Source: Acidobacteriota bacterium
GTDB taxonomy: Bacteria > Acidobacteriota > UBA6911
Direction: 5' to 3'
Assembly (NCBI GenBank): GCA_023265215.1
Contig: JAHFUH010000228.1
Location: 1 to 8,057, forward strand
Length of the DNA stretch: 8,057 nucleotides
This document shows, piece by piece, positions 1 through 5,944 of this stretch. Within the stretch, counting starts at the first letter, position 1; every line of letters begins with the position of its first letter. The position numbers were made by a program, and so were the translations under genes. A model generated the notes under the pieces. That model did no database searches and was not told the DNA's origin. It worked only from the letters and a program-made list of their open reading frames with translations.

Positions 1-665
1 CCTGGGATAACTGAAATATCATAAATGGCAATTGGAGGAAAACCTGACAGGATTTTACAAGGATTGAGACCATAGCCATATCCGCCGCCTATTCCTCCTG
101 GTCCCTTCCATTCTGGATCATGTACAAGGACGGTGACAGGAATTACCTTCAGGTCCTCCATCAAAACCAATGGGAATCTCGGCTCTTTGATTTCCAAAAG
201 CAGATTGCCTAAGGCTATCCAACGAACGGAATTTGTTTCTCTTATAAAACGAGAGAGAATTGCGTTTGCGTAATTCTTGGGAGACTGAGCTAAAAGCACG
301 ATTGCATCATTTGAATACATATTGTCTATGATATCTTCTGGCAGCGCAGCGCCCATGTTAATGGCAGCGTCCACAATGGAACGGCGCACGAGAAGCTCGT
401 CGAATTGGGATTTGTCGAATTTGGATGGGTAATTACCGGTCTTTTGCAAAAGCTCCTCCAGCTTGGGCTGAAGGACTGTCAGCTTGTTTTGCCCGTCCAG
501 GTATGCTCCCCAAGCATGTTCAGCAGGATCTCGGGAGTTGAGGAGTTTGGATGCTCGCTCCAAAACAGGCACAGATTCATCATGTGCCGCCTCTGGTGTG
601 GAAAAAGACGGAGTTTGCTGTCCTGTAAAAAATAGCAACAAAACCGGCATGAGGATGTTATGCAT
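1..665 (-). CDS. Secreted HEAT-repeat-like hypothetical protein, 5' part only
   Basis: This is an open frame of 221 full codons that starts at ATG 665 and runs off the left edge without a stop. GGAGAG lies four bases before the ATG, which supports this start; a second in-frame ATG lies at 650. The N-terminus (MHNILMPVLLLFFTG) has a hydrophobic stretch at about residues 4-13, followed by a polar Ser/Thr/Pro segment. It reads as a weak signal peptide or lipoprotein-like leader without a basic n-region. The segment at about 35-72 (ASKLLNSRDPAEHAWGAYL and what follows) looks like a HEAT-type helical pair. A second helical stretch (VRWIALGNLLLEI) and a Gly-rich stretch (GGIGGGYGYG) follow. I recognise no enzyme motif. 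The product is probably exported and may bind a partner protein; its function is unknown. The reading frame is certain, the fold is inferred. Confidence 0.72.
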   Translation of the reverse strand, partial: MHNILMPVLLLFFTGQQTPSFSTPEAAHDESVPVLERASKLLNSRDPAEHAWGAYLDGQNKLTVLQPKLEELLQKTGNYPSKFDKSQFDELLVRRSIVDAAINMGAALPEDIIDNMYSNDAIVLLAQSPKNYANAILSRFIRETNSVRWIALGNLLLEIKEPRFPLVLMEDLKVIPVTVLVHDPEWKGPGGIGGGYGYGLNPCKILSGFPPIAIYDISVIP

Positions 666-1040
666 AATTCTCTCCGCGGGGAATCGATTCTATTAGGATG
701 ACGCTTCCAGCAATTTGGTTCAATCTCCTTCCTCATTCGATTTTGCGGCGGTGCAATTAAAAATCCCAGGGCTGACTCCCCAAAAGTCGTTTTATGGAAC
801 AAAACACCGTATGAAGCTGAAAATAAATTCGAATAGCTTGACTGATTGCCTTCCAAACCGCGCTGCATATTGCCCAGCCGCTTGCTGACAAATACAAGGG
901 GGAGCATGACAGTATTAAGGACCAAAACTAAGATCCTAATTACGCTATCAGCGCTAGTACCCGCATCGAGTTTTCTCGGTTGGTCGGATCTACAAGAAAC
1001 TGGCAACTGTTTAGCCGCAGGGCGTCCGACAGCCAAAACA
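666..1040. other. Intergenic stretch with no supportable gene
   Basis: No convincing gene, RNA or promoter is visible here. A minus-strand frame with start 1036 crosses the stretch but continues antiparallel through the first 180 bases of the left-edge gene. It lacks a recognisable family, although its middle (about residues 31-50) is hydrophobic. The stretch must contain the promoter of the left-edge gene between about 670 and 760, but I see no clear -35/-10 pair there. Confidence 0.5.
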
Positions 1041-1332
1041 TGAAGGGCCGAAGGCCCGATTCATAATTTCAATCCCATGGGGCGGGCTTTCAGCCCTTGA
1101 TCCTAAATTTGAAGATGGCCGCGTTGCGGCCCATGATTTTAGCCCGGCCTTTTTAATGCCGGGAATTGGTCGAGAAATATATATCCGTCGCGTTAGCGAC
1201 GGTTGACCTCAACTATGGAAAGCGATTATTTTGGTTCCAGGTCAGGCGTTGCTACGCGACGCATTGTTTTCCTATTATCACTTTTCCCGGCCTTAAGAGG
1301 CCGGGATAAAATCAGACCGCCGCTACGCGGCG
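1041..1332. repeat. Array of eight short GC-rich hairpins (REP/MITE-like)
   Basis: Eight palindromes lie within about 290 bp, separated by AT-rich spacers. They are GGGCC-gaa-GGCCC (1045-1057), GGGCT-ttc-AGCCC (1084-1096), GGCCGC-gtt-GCGGCC (1117-1131) and CCCGGC/GCCGGG with a 9-nt loop (1143-1163). Next are CCGTCGC-gtta-GCGACGG (1185-1202), GCGTTGC-tac-GCGACGC with one G-T wobble (1246-1262), CCCGGCCT-taag-AGGCCGGG (1286-1305) and CGCCGC-tac-GCGGCG (1318-1332). Stems are 5-8 bp and most loops are 3-4 nt. They fall into types: CCCGGC stems, CGACG stems and GCCGC stems. No transposase is nearby. The array resembles extragenic palindromic repeats rather than a CRISPR, because neither repeats nor spacers have constant length. 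It could also act as a transcription barrier between the flanking minus-strand genes. Confidence 0.75.
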
Positions 1333-1343
1333 CGAAAAGAATA

Positions 1344-1469
1344 TTAAGTTAGCTTCATATCGAGAATCTTCGTCGCATGACGGGCTGAAAAGGAATCGAA
1401 GGCGGGACAAGCGATAAACTTGATCGAATGTCTTGCTGAACGGGCAAACACTATGGAGTAGTCAGCCAT
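1344..1469 (-). pseudogene. Truncated RelE/ParE-family toxin remnant
   Basis: A 41-codon minus-strand frame starts at ATG 1469, inside the end of the antitoxin gene: the sequence AATGGCTGA gives both the toxin start and the antitoxin stop. That 8-base overlap is typical of translationally coupled toxin-antitoxin pairs. The N-terminus reads MADYSIVFARSAR, a close match to the first strand of RelE/ParE mRNA-interferase-like toxins. After that the similarity fades, and a TAA at 1344-1346 ends the frame. Family members are usually about 85-100 residues, so more than half is missing, including the C-terminal strands that hold the active-site residues. The stop lies 12 bp from the hairpin array. 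It is most likely a dead toxin. A very short functional protein is possible but unlikely. Confidence 0.55.
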
Positions 1470-1656
1470 TGCGCCGGCGTTTCCGGCCCTGGAGACGCAA
1501 TTTTACGGACGCCAGGGTTTCCCGCGGCTCCCCATCACGGCTCCTCGCAATGGCACGATCATAGAAGTCCTCCCACAGTTCAGAGTGCCGTTTCAGGTCG
1601 ATGAGCACAGCGGATTTTTCGCCCTTCTCGTCGACGAGAAATTGAATCCCTCTCAT
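1462..1656 (-). CDS. Antitoxin of a type II toxin-antitoxin pair (RelB/Phd-like)
   Basis: The 64-residue product begins MRGIQFLVDEKGEKSAVLID, a short N-terminal beta strand typical of small antitoxins that also bind DNA. A charged helical segment (LWEDFYDRAIARS) and a very basic tail (GRKRRRNG) follow. The pattern of VLIDL, then W-E-D-F-Y-D, then E-PRE-TL matches a common family of small RelB/Phd-like antitoxins. The normal role is to bind and neutralise the partner toxin and to repress its own promoter. AAGGGG lies eight bases before the ATG. The stop overlaps the start of the toxin remnant. Because the toxin is truncated, this appears to be an orphan antitoxin. The exact antitoxin class (RelB, Phd or ParD) cannot be settled by eye. 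Confidence 0.68.
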   Translation of the reverse strand: MRGIQFLVDEKGEKSAVLIDLKRHSELWEDFYDRAIARSRDGEPRETLASVKLRLQGRKRRRNG

Positions 1657-1702
1657 ATCATATTCCCCTTTGGGCGGATTGCACCGTTATTGGATTACCA
1701 AC

Positions 1703-1719
1703 AGCGATAGTATAACGCT
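1703..1719 (-). promoter_or_regulatory. Dyad operator over the -10 box of the toxin-antitoxin operon
   Basis: The 17-bp sequence AGCGATAGTATAACGCT is an imperfect palindrome in which six of eight base pairs match around the central T. On the minus strand it contains TATACT (1714-1709), a good -10 hexamer placed 52 bases before the antitoxin ATG. The expected -35 position (1737-1732, GGAGAA) is poor. A dyad covering the -10 box upstream of an antitoxin gene fits the autorepression usual in such operons. The symmetry and hexamer are seen; binding is inferred. Confidence 0.42.
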
Positions 1720-1930
1720 ATTAGTCCGCCTTTCTCCGGAGTTTTCGTAGCGAGTTGGCGCATCGAAGGAAGTCGGACCTGCATTATCCACAGCTGAAGG
1801 CTCACGGAAAATCAATATCGTCCTGAAATGGTTTGAAGAGCTTAAGCAGCGCGTTCCCACGCGAAGTCATTGAAAGCGATTTCTACCACTCTCGCGGCTG
1901 CGCAAATCAAGGAAGCACGTTGACATCGTA
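1720..1930. other. Intergenic region between Dph6-like gene and antitoxin
   Basis: No gene is supported here. A small hairpin CGCGT-tccc-ACGCG sits at 1850-1863, downstream of the Dph6-like stop, but it lacks a T-run and is a poor intrinsic terminator. One perfect DnaA-box consensus, TTATCCACA, lies at 1784-1792. A 22-codon minus-strand frame (start 1870, stop 1802) has no ribosome binding site. Confidence 0.45.
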
Positions 1931-2617
1931 TCACCGAAGAGACGCAGCGGAGAGCCCAAGGAGGTCGCAGTAATAAAAGCGATTTTCGCGCAGCAGCTTT
2001 TCGCCTTTCTGCACCTTGACAGGCTTGCTGAAGATCGGCCCATCGTAAACGAAAGTGTGGAATTCCCCATTCTCTCCACATGGATCGACACCGGCGGGCA
2101 GATCGCGGATAAAATCCAAATCGTATTCACGACCGGCAAACTCGCCGCTCAGCATTTCCGTATCAACGCAGACAAGGACTGCCCGGAATCCGAGGTCAAT
2201 AAATTCCAGTGCCAGGTCGCTTGTATTTTTGCCCCACAATGGGAAAACGGCGTCCATTCCAATCATAGCCATGCGCTTTTCACGATAGGAGCGTATTTCC
2301 TGCAAAAACAGATCGCCGAATGCGGCTGCCGAAATTCCCTTGGAACGAAATTTTTCAAGGGCCTGGCGCATTTGTTCTTCATAGATCTCGTTGGAGCATT
2401 TTTGCGGTATGAGTATCTCTTCGATCGGAAGTCCCAATGCCTCCGCTTGATCAAGGAGCAATTCCCGGCGAACCCCGTGCATGCTGATACGTTCAAATCC
2501 TTCCGTGACTGTTGTCAAAAGAGAGGCAACTTCAACATCCGCCAGTTTCTTAAGCTCATGGAGTGTCAGTGCGGAATCCTTTCCGCCGCTCCAGGAAAGC
2601 AACAATTTCCTTTTCAT
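1931..2617 (-). CDS. Dph6-like PP-loop ATP-binding protein (diphthine-ammonia ligase family)
   Basis: This is a 228-residue adenine-nucleotide alpha-hydrolase of the diphthine-ammonia ligase family. The PP-loop SGGKDS lies at residues 10-15 and binds the ATP phosphates. Further family signatures are AFGDLFLQEIRSYRE, PLWGKNTSDL and, near residues 178-188, DPCGENGEFHT. The start at 2617 is chosen because GGGAG lies just before that ATG and the PP-loop strand (MKRKLLLSWSGG) starts there. An upstream ATG at 2692 would add 25 unrelated residues. In archaea and eukaryotes the enzyme amidates diphthine on elongation factor 2. Bacteria lack diphthamide, so the bacterial substrate is unknown; an ATP-dependent amidation or similar adenylation is inferred. 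It is cytoplasmic, with no signal peptide. The gene is divergent from the sugar operon with 97 bp between start codons, and it looks full length. Confidence 0.87.
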   Translation of the reverse strand: MKRKLLLSWSGGKDSALTLHELKKLADVEVASLLTTVTEGFERISMHGVRRELLLDQAEALGLPIEEILIPQKCSNEIYEEQMRQALEKFRSKGISAAAFGDLFLQEIRSYREKRMAMIGMDAVFPLWGKNTSDLALEFIDLGFRAVLVCVDTEMLSGEFAGREYDLDFIRDLPAGVDPCGENGEFHTFVYDGPIFSKPVKVQKGEKLLRENRFYYCDLLGLSAASLR

Positions 2618-2644
2618 AATTCTCCCTATAAAAAGCGCCGCAAG

Positions 2645-2674
2645 ATCACGACACCAGAGTGCAGCTGTTGTGAT
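2645..2674. promoter_or_regulatory. Inverted-repeat operator candidate between divergent genes
   Basis: ATCACGACA (2645-2653) and TGTTGTGAT (2666-2674) are complementary at eight of nine positions, separated by 12 bp. The right arm runs into the palindrome TGATATCA (2671-2678). The element lies centrally in the 97-bp gap between the Dph6-like start (2617) and the TTG start of the operon's first gene (2715), where a shared regulator would bind. No strong sigma-70 hexamers are visible on either strand. The symmetry is seen; the regulatory role is inferred. Confidence 0.4.
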
Positions 2675-2714
2675 ATCATCCTCGGCATTCAAAGAAAAGG
2701 AAAAGGGGCGCGAA

Positions 2715-3335
2715 TTGGCAGAAACGTCCGGAATTATTGAAGAGAAAATAATTTATTTTGAGAAACCCGGCCAGCGGAATACCGGAACAACGCTGGATTT
2801 GGCGCTTGCTCGTGCCAAATCTCGCGGAATCGACAAAATCGTCCTTGCCTCCACTACAGGCGAAACTGCACTGATTGCCGCTGATTTATTTTTCGGCTCC
2901 GGCATAAAGCTGGTTGTAGTTCCACATCAATACGGTTTTCGCGCAGGGCAGCGTTTTCCCGAGGCGCTTGTTGCGGATCTGGAGGAGAAGGGCCACCGGG
3001 TTTATTTCGGCACGATGCTTTTTCACACGGACGATCTGTACGGTTCGAGAGTCCCTTCAATCATGGCTATGCTTCTGCGAACGTTTTGTCAGGGCATGAA
3101 GGTTGTGCATGAAATCCTGCTGATGGCCACAAATGGCGGATGTGTCGAAGCGGGAGAAAAGGTCATTGTGGTTGCAGGCACGGGGCGTGGGGCCGACACT
3201 GCTGTTGTCGCGATAGCGGCGCCTTCTTCCCGGCTGCATGAGCTCCACATAACGGAAATTATTTGCAAGCCGCTGGAGACGCTTTCATGGGCGCTCACCG
3301 GTGGCCCGCCGCCTCCTCCGGAGACGAAAGCATAG
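2715..3335 (+). CDS. Stand-alone pyruvate kinase C-terminal (PK_C) domain protein, TTG start
   Basis: The 206-residue product matches the family of free-standing pyruvate kinase alpha/beta C-terminal domains. It shows an N-terminal strand with FEKPGQRNTGTTLDLALARA, then IVLASTTGETALIAADLF, a middle HQYGFRAG segment, and GTGRGADTAVVAIAAP followed by ITEIICKP near the end. It has no catalytic TIM-barrel, so it is not a pyruvate kinase; in true enzymes this domain carries the allosteric site. The cellular role is unknown, and sensing of a phosphorylated metabolite is an inference. No ATG fits: the frame upstream is a shadow of the divergent gene. TTG 2715 is chosen because AGGAAAAGGGG precedes it by six bases and homology begins soon after. 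The protein ends in a tail with five consecutive prolines. Transketolase subunit 1 follows after 65 bp on the same strand. Confidence 0.78.
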   Translation: MAETSGIIEEKIIYFEKPGQRNTGTTLDLALARAKSRGIDKIVLASTTGETALIAADLFFGSGIKLVVVPHQYGFRAGQRFPEALVADLEEKGHRVYFGTMLFHTDDLYGSRVPSIMAMLLRTFCQGMKVVHEILLMATNGGCVEAGEKVIVVAGTGRGADTAVVAIAAPSSRLHELHITEIICKPLETLSWALTGGPPPPPETKA

Positions 3336-3400
3336 ACGGTAGCGTTCCGAATTATTTGAACAACAATTTCCCTGGCTCTTCTCGGCCTGGTACAAAAATT

Positions 3401-4252
3401 ATGAAAATAACGGCAACCGAAAAAACAGACGCAAAAGAATTGGAGCTGATTGCGCGCACGGTCCGGCTCCACATCGTTCAAATGGTTGGTGTCGGCCAGC
3501 GCGGACACCTGGGCGGTTCCTGCTCGATTGCAGATGTGGTCACAGCCTTGTATTTTTCAAAAATGCGCCACGACCCTTCCAATCCTTCCTGGCCGGATCG
3601 CGACCGCTTCTTGTTGAGCAAAGGGCATGCTGCCCTGGTTCAGTATGCTGCCCTCGCCGAGTGCGGATATTTTCCGAAAGATGAATTGAAAACAACAAAA
3701 CGTTTCGGTTCGATTTTGCAGGGGCATCCCGATCTGAAAAGCACTCCCGGCGTTGAAGCCAATACAGGTTCGCTGGGGCAAGGCCTTTCAATTGCCTGCG
3801 GCATTGCGGCAGGGTTGAGGATTGACGGGCGTTCAAGCCGGGTTTATTGCGTTATCGGCGACGGGGAATTGGCTGAGGGGCAGATCTGGGAGGCTGCGAT
3901 GGCGGCATCGGCATTCAAGCTCGACCGCCTCGTGGTGATTTTGGATCACAATGGCTTGCAGGCGATGGGCCCTATCGTCCAGCGCTTTAACACTAGTCCT
4001 CTGCCCGAAAAATGGCGCGCGTTTGGGTGGCATGTTTCGGAAATTAATGGCCATGACATGGCTGCTATTCTGAACGCCCTGGATGAAGCGGACGGCATCA
4101 AGGGACAACCCAAAATTATCATTGCTCGAACTATCAAAGGAGCAGGAATTCCTTTTGCCGAGAATAGGGTTGAATTTCACAACGGGCTCATGGACGCTGC
4201 GCAGTACGAGGCTGCTTGCGAGCTTTTCGGCTCAGGAAGGACAAAAAACTGA
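3401..4252 (+). CDS. Transketolase, N-terminal (ThDP-binding) subunit
   Basis: This 283-residue protein is the first half of a split transketolase, which moves a two-carbon ketol unit between sugar phosphates using thiamine diphosphate and Mg. Visible signatures are RGHLGGS with His36, SKGHAALVQY with His76, GHPD at 108-111 and GSLGQGLS at 123-130. The ThDP/Mg motif runs from GDGE (153-156) to Asn184 (ILDHN). ARTIKGAGIPFAE closes the domain. Length agrees with N-terminal subunits of two-gene transketolases (about 270-290). The ATG at 3401 is used because homology begins soon after, although its Shine-Dalgarno is weak; an ATG at 3263 would overlap the preceding gene. The stop overlaps the start of the C-terminal subunit by one base, so the two chains are probably made in equal amounts. 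The sugar substrate cannot be read from the sequence. Confidence 0.94.
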   Translation: MKITATEKTDAKELELIARTVRLHIVQMVGVGQRGHLGGSCSIADVVTALYFSKMRHDPSNPSWPDRDRFLLSKGHAALVQYAALAECGYFPKDELKTTKRFGSILQGHPDLKSTPGVEANTGSLGQGLSIACGIAAGLRIDGRSSRVYCVIGDGELAEGQIWEAAMAASAFKLDRLVVILDHNGLQAMGPIVQRFNTSPLPEKWRAFGWHVSEINGHDMAAILNALDEADGIKGQPKIIIARTIKGAGIPFAENRVEFHNGLMDAAQYEAACELFGSGRTKN

Positions 4253-5178
4253 TGAAGACACAAAATCCCCGTGAAGTTTATGGCAGAACGCTGGTTGAAC
4301 TGGGTCGTGAAAATCCCAATGTCGTGGTCTTGGAAGCCGATTTGGGAAAGTCCACGATGTCCTGCTATTTCGAGCAAACATTTCCTGAGCGCTTTTTCGA
4401 GATGGGGATTGCCGAAGCGAATATGACCTCGTTTGCCGCAGGCCTGAGTCTGACCGGAAAAATTCCATTTACCAATTCATTTGCAGTTTTCGCGGCCGGG
4501 CGCGCCTTTGACCAGATCCGGCAAGGCATCTGCATCCCCGGGCTTAAGGTCCGGATTGTGGGTTCAAGCTGTGGACTGTCGGATTTCGGAGATGGATCGA
4601 CGCATCAATCCGTTGAGGATGTGGCTATCATGCGCGCCATTCCCAACATGACCGTGCTGGTGCCTGCAGACGGCAACGAGACAAGAACGATGACTCGCGC
4701 TCTTGCGGATTATCCGGGTCCGGTTTACATGCGCATCACGCGCAATGATCTCCCGGACGTAATGCCGGAGAGTGAGCCCTTTGTGGCCGGCAAGCCGCAT
4801 CTGATCCGGCAGGGATCCGATATTGTGGTTTATGCCAATGGGCAAATGGTTAGCCTGGCGCTGGAAGCGGCCGAGACGCTGGCAGGGGAAGGGATTTCGC
4901 TTAGGGTTGTGAATGTCAGTTCAATGAAGCCGGTCAACAAAAATGAACTTGCCGCTTTTGCGGACGGGATGAATGGAGTGGTTACAGCGGAAGAACACTC
5001 TCTTATCGGGGGGCTTGCTTCTTTGGTCAGTGAAGTTCTTCAGGGACGATCGGTTGCAATGAAATCAATCGGAATCAAAGATTGTTTTGGCCAATCGGCC
5101 CACAGTTACGAAGATCTGCTACAGGCCTATGAACTGACGCCGTCGCATATTGCCGCGGCGGCCAGGCAGCTGAGGTAA
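4252..5178 (+). CDS. Transketolase, C-terminal (pyrimidine-binding) subunit
   Basis: The 308-residue partner subunit carries the pyrimidine-binding domain and the C-terminal domain. The catalytic Glu that activates ThDP is Glu55 in MGIAEANM. FGDGSTHQSVEDVA (His118) is the transketolase family motif, and VLVPADGNET and YMRITRNDLP continue the fold. The C-terminal domain shows VVTAEEHSLIGGLAS and FGQSAHSYEDLL. The ATG at 4252 sits in TGATG, overlapping the stop of the first subunit, with AGGAAGGA about ten bases upstream. The length is normal for this half (about 305-320). Together with the upstream gene it forms one cytoplasmic enzyme. Related ThDP proteins such as DXP synthase are single longer chains and fit less well. 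Sugar specificity is not determined; split forms serve the pentose phosphate pathway and specialised sugar routes. Confidence 0.94.
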   Translation: MKTQNPREVYGRTLVELGRENPNVVVLEADLGKSTMSCYFEQTFPERFFEMGIAEANMTSFAAGLSLTGKIPFTNSFAVFAAGRAFDQIRQGICIPGLKVRIVGSSCGLSDFGDGSTHQSVEDVAIMRAIPNMTVLVPADGNETRTMTRALADYPGPVYMRITRNDLPDVMPESEPFVAGKPHLIRQGSDIVVYANGQMVSLALEAAETLAGEGISLRVVNVSSMKPVNKNELAAFADGMNGVVTAEEHSLIGGLASLVSEVLQGRSVAMKSIGIKDCFGQSAHSYEDLLQAYELTPSHIAAAARQLR

Positions 5179-5200
5179 TGCAGGATTACAGGAGTCGCCA

Positions 5201-5944
5201 ATGATGCGTTTGTCCAAAAAAGTCGCGCTGATTACAGGCGCGGCGCAAGGGCTTGGGGCTGAGATTGCCCGAAGATTTTGGGAGGAGGGCGCGTTTGTTT
5301 TTCTCGGCGATGTTAATCAGGCGGCTGGTGAGAAGACTGCTCGCGAACTGGAAGGCTCGCTCTTCCTGAACCTGGATGTGACGTCGGAAGAAAGCTGGAT
5401 GGCCGCATTAGGCATAATTCGTTCCGGGAAAGGACGTCTGGACATCCTGGTGAACAACGCAGGGATCAATATTCGCAAAAATATTGAGGAAATGCCGGTC
5501 GAATCGCTTGACGCGATGCTTGCCGTCAACATCAAAGGGCCTTTTTTGGGCATCAAAAATGTTTTGCCGCTCATGCGAGCTTCTGGAGGCGGAACTATTC
5601 TCAATATGTCGTCAGTCTGCGGCATCATAGGACACCGATATACAAATGAAGCATATACCACAACCAAAGGCGCCCTGACGCTGCTCACGAAATCCGTCTC
5701 CACCCGTTATGCAAAGGACAACATAAGATGCAACTCAGTCCACCCGAGCACAGTGGATACCCCGATGCTCCAGGCGGTCCTGAAGGATCCTGAGAGGCGT
5801 GCGGAGCGCTTCAATGAAATCCCGTTAGGCCGGCTGGCGTCCGTTGCGGATGTTGCCAATGCATTTGTTTTTCTGGCCAGCGATGAAGCGGCGTTCATCA
5901 GCGGCGCTGCTTTCCCGGTCGACGGCGGCCTGACTGCCTGGTAA
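5201..5944 (+). CDS. NAD-dependent short-chain dehydrogenase/reductase (SDR)
   Basis: This 247-residue classical SDR has a complete Rossmann fold. The TGxxxGxG cofactor loop is at residues 12-19 (TGAAQGLG). Asp37 at the end of the second strand favours NAD(H) over NADP(H). NNAG is at 85-88. The catalytic residues are Asn110, Ser138, Tyr152 and Lys156 (YTTTK). The usual Pro-Gly after the sixth strand is Pro-Ser here (HPSTVDTPM). The C-terminus VDGGLTAW is typical of the family. AGGAG six bases before ATG 5201 fixes the start; a second ATG follows at once. It lies 22 bp after the transketolase, in the same operon. It would oxidise or reduce a secondary alcohol or ketone, plausibly a sugar or polyol given its neighbours, but the family is too broad to name a substrate. 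Confidence 0.9.
   Translation: MMRLSKKVALITGAAQGLGAEIARRFWEEGAFVFLGDVNQAAGEKTARELEGSLFLNLDVTSEESWMAALGIIRSGKGRLDILVNNAGINIRKNIEEMPVESLDAMLAVNIKGPFLGIKNVLPLMRASGGGTILNMSSVCGIIGHRYTNEAYTTTKGALTLLTKSVSTRYAKDNIRCNSVHPSTVDTPMLQAVLKDPERRAERFNEIPLGRLASVADVANAFVFLASDEAAFISGAAFPVDGGLTAW

Noticed and set aside
479..1036. 185-aa minus-strand frame with a hydrophobic stretch (about residues 31-50)
   Set aside because: It overlaps the well-supported left-edge gene in another frame, ends in low-complexity Cys/His/Arg-rich shadow translation, and matches no family I know.
1041..1332. CRISPR array
   Set aside because: The palindromes differ from one another, the spacing is irregular, and no constant repeat of 24-40 bp or cas gene is present.
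1784..1792. Perfect DnaA box TTATCCACA as a sign of a replication origin
   Set aside because: It is a single copy, with no clustered boxes, AT-rich unwinding region or dnaA/dnaN genes nearby. One such 9-mer in 8 kb can occur by chance.
1802..1870. 22-codon minus-strand frame downstream of the Dph6-like gene
   Set aside because: It has no Shine-Dalgarno and no recognisable sequence; short frames like this are expected by chance.
1842..2139. Two minus-strand frames over the 3' end of the Dph6-like gene
   Set aside because: Both lie in alternate frames of a well-supported gene and give compositionally odd peptides.
2057..2740. 227-aa plus-strand frame over the Dph6-like gene
   Set aside because: It is the antisense shadow of a gene with clear PP-loop and DPCGENGEFHT motifs.
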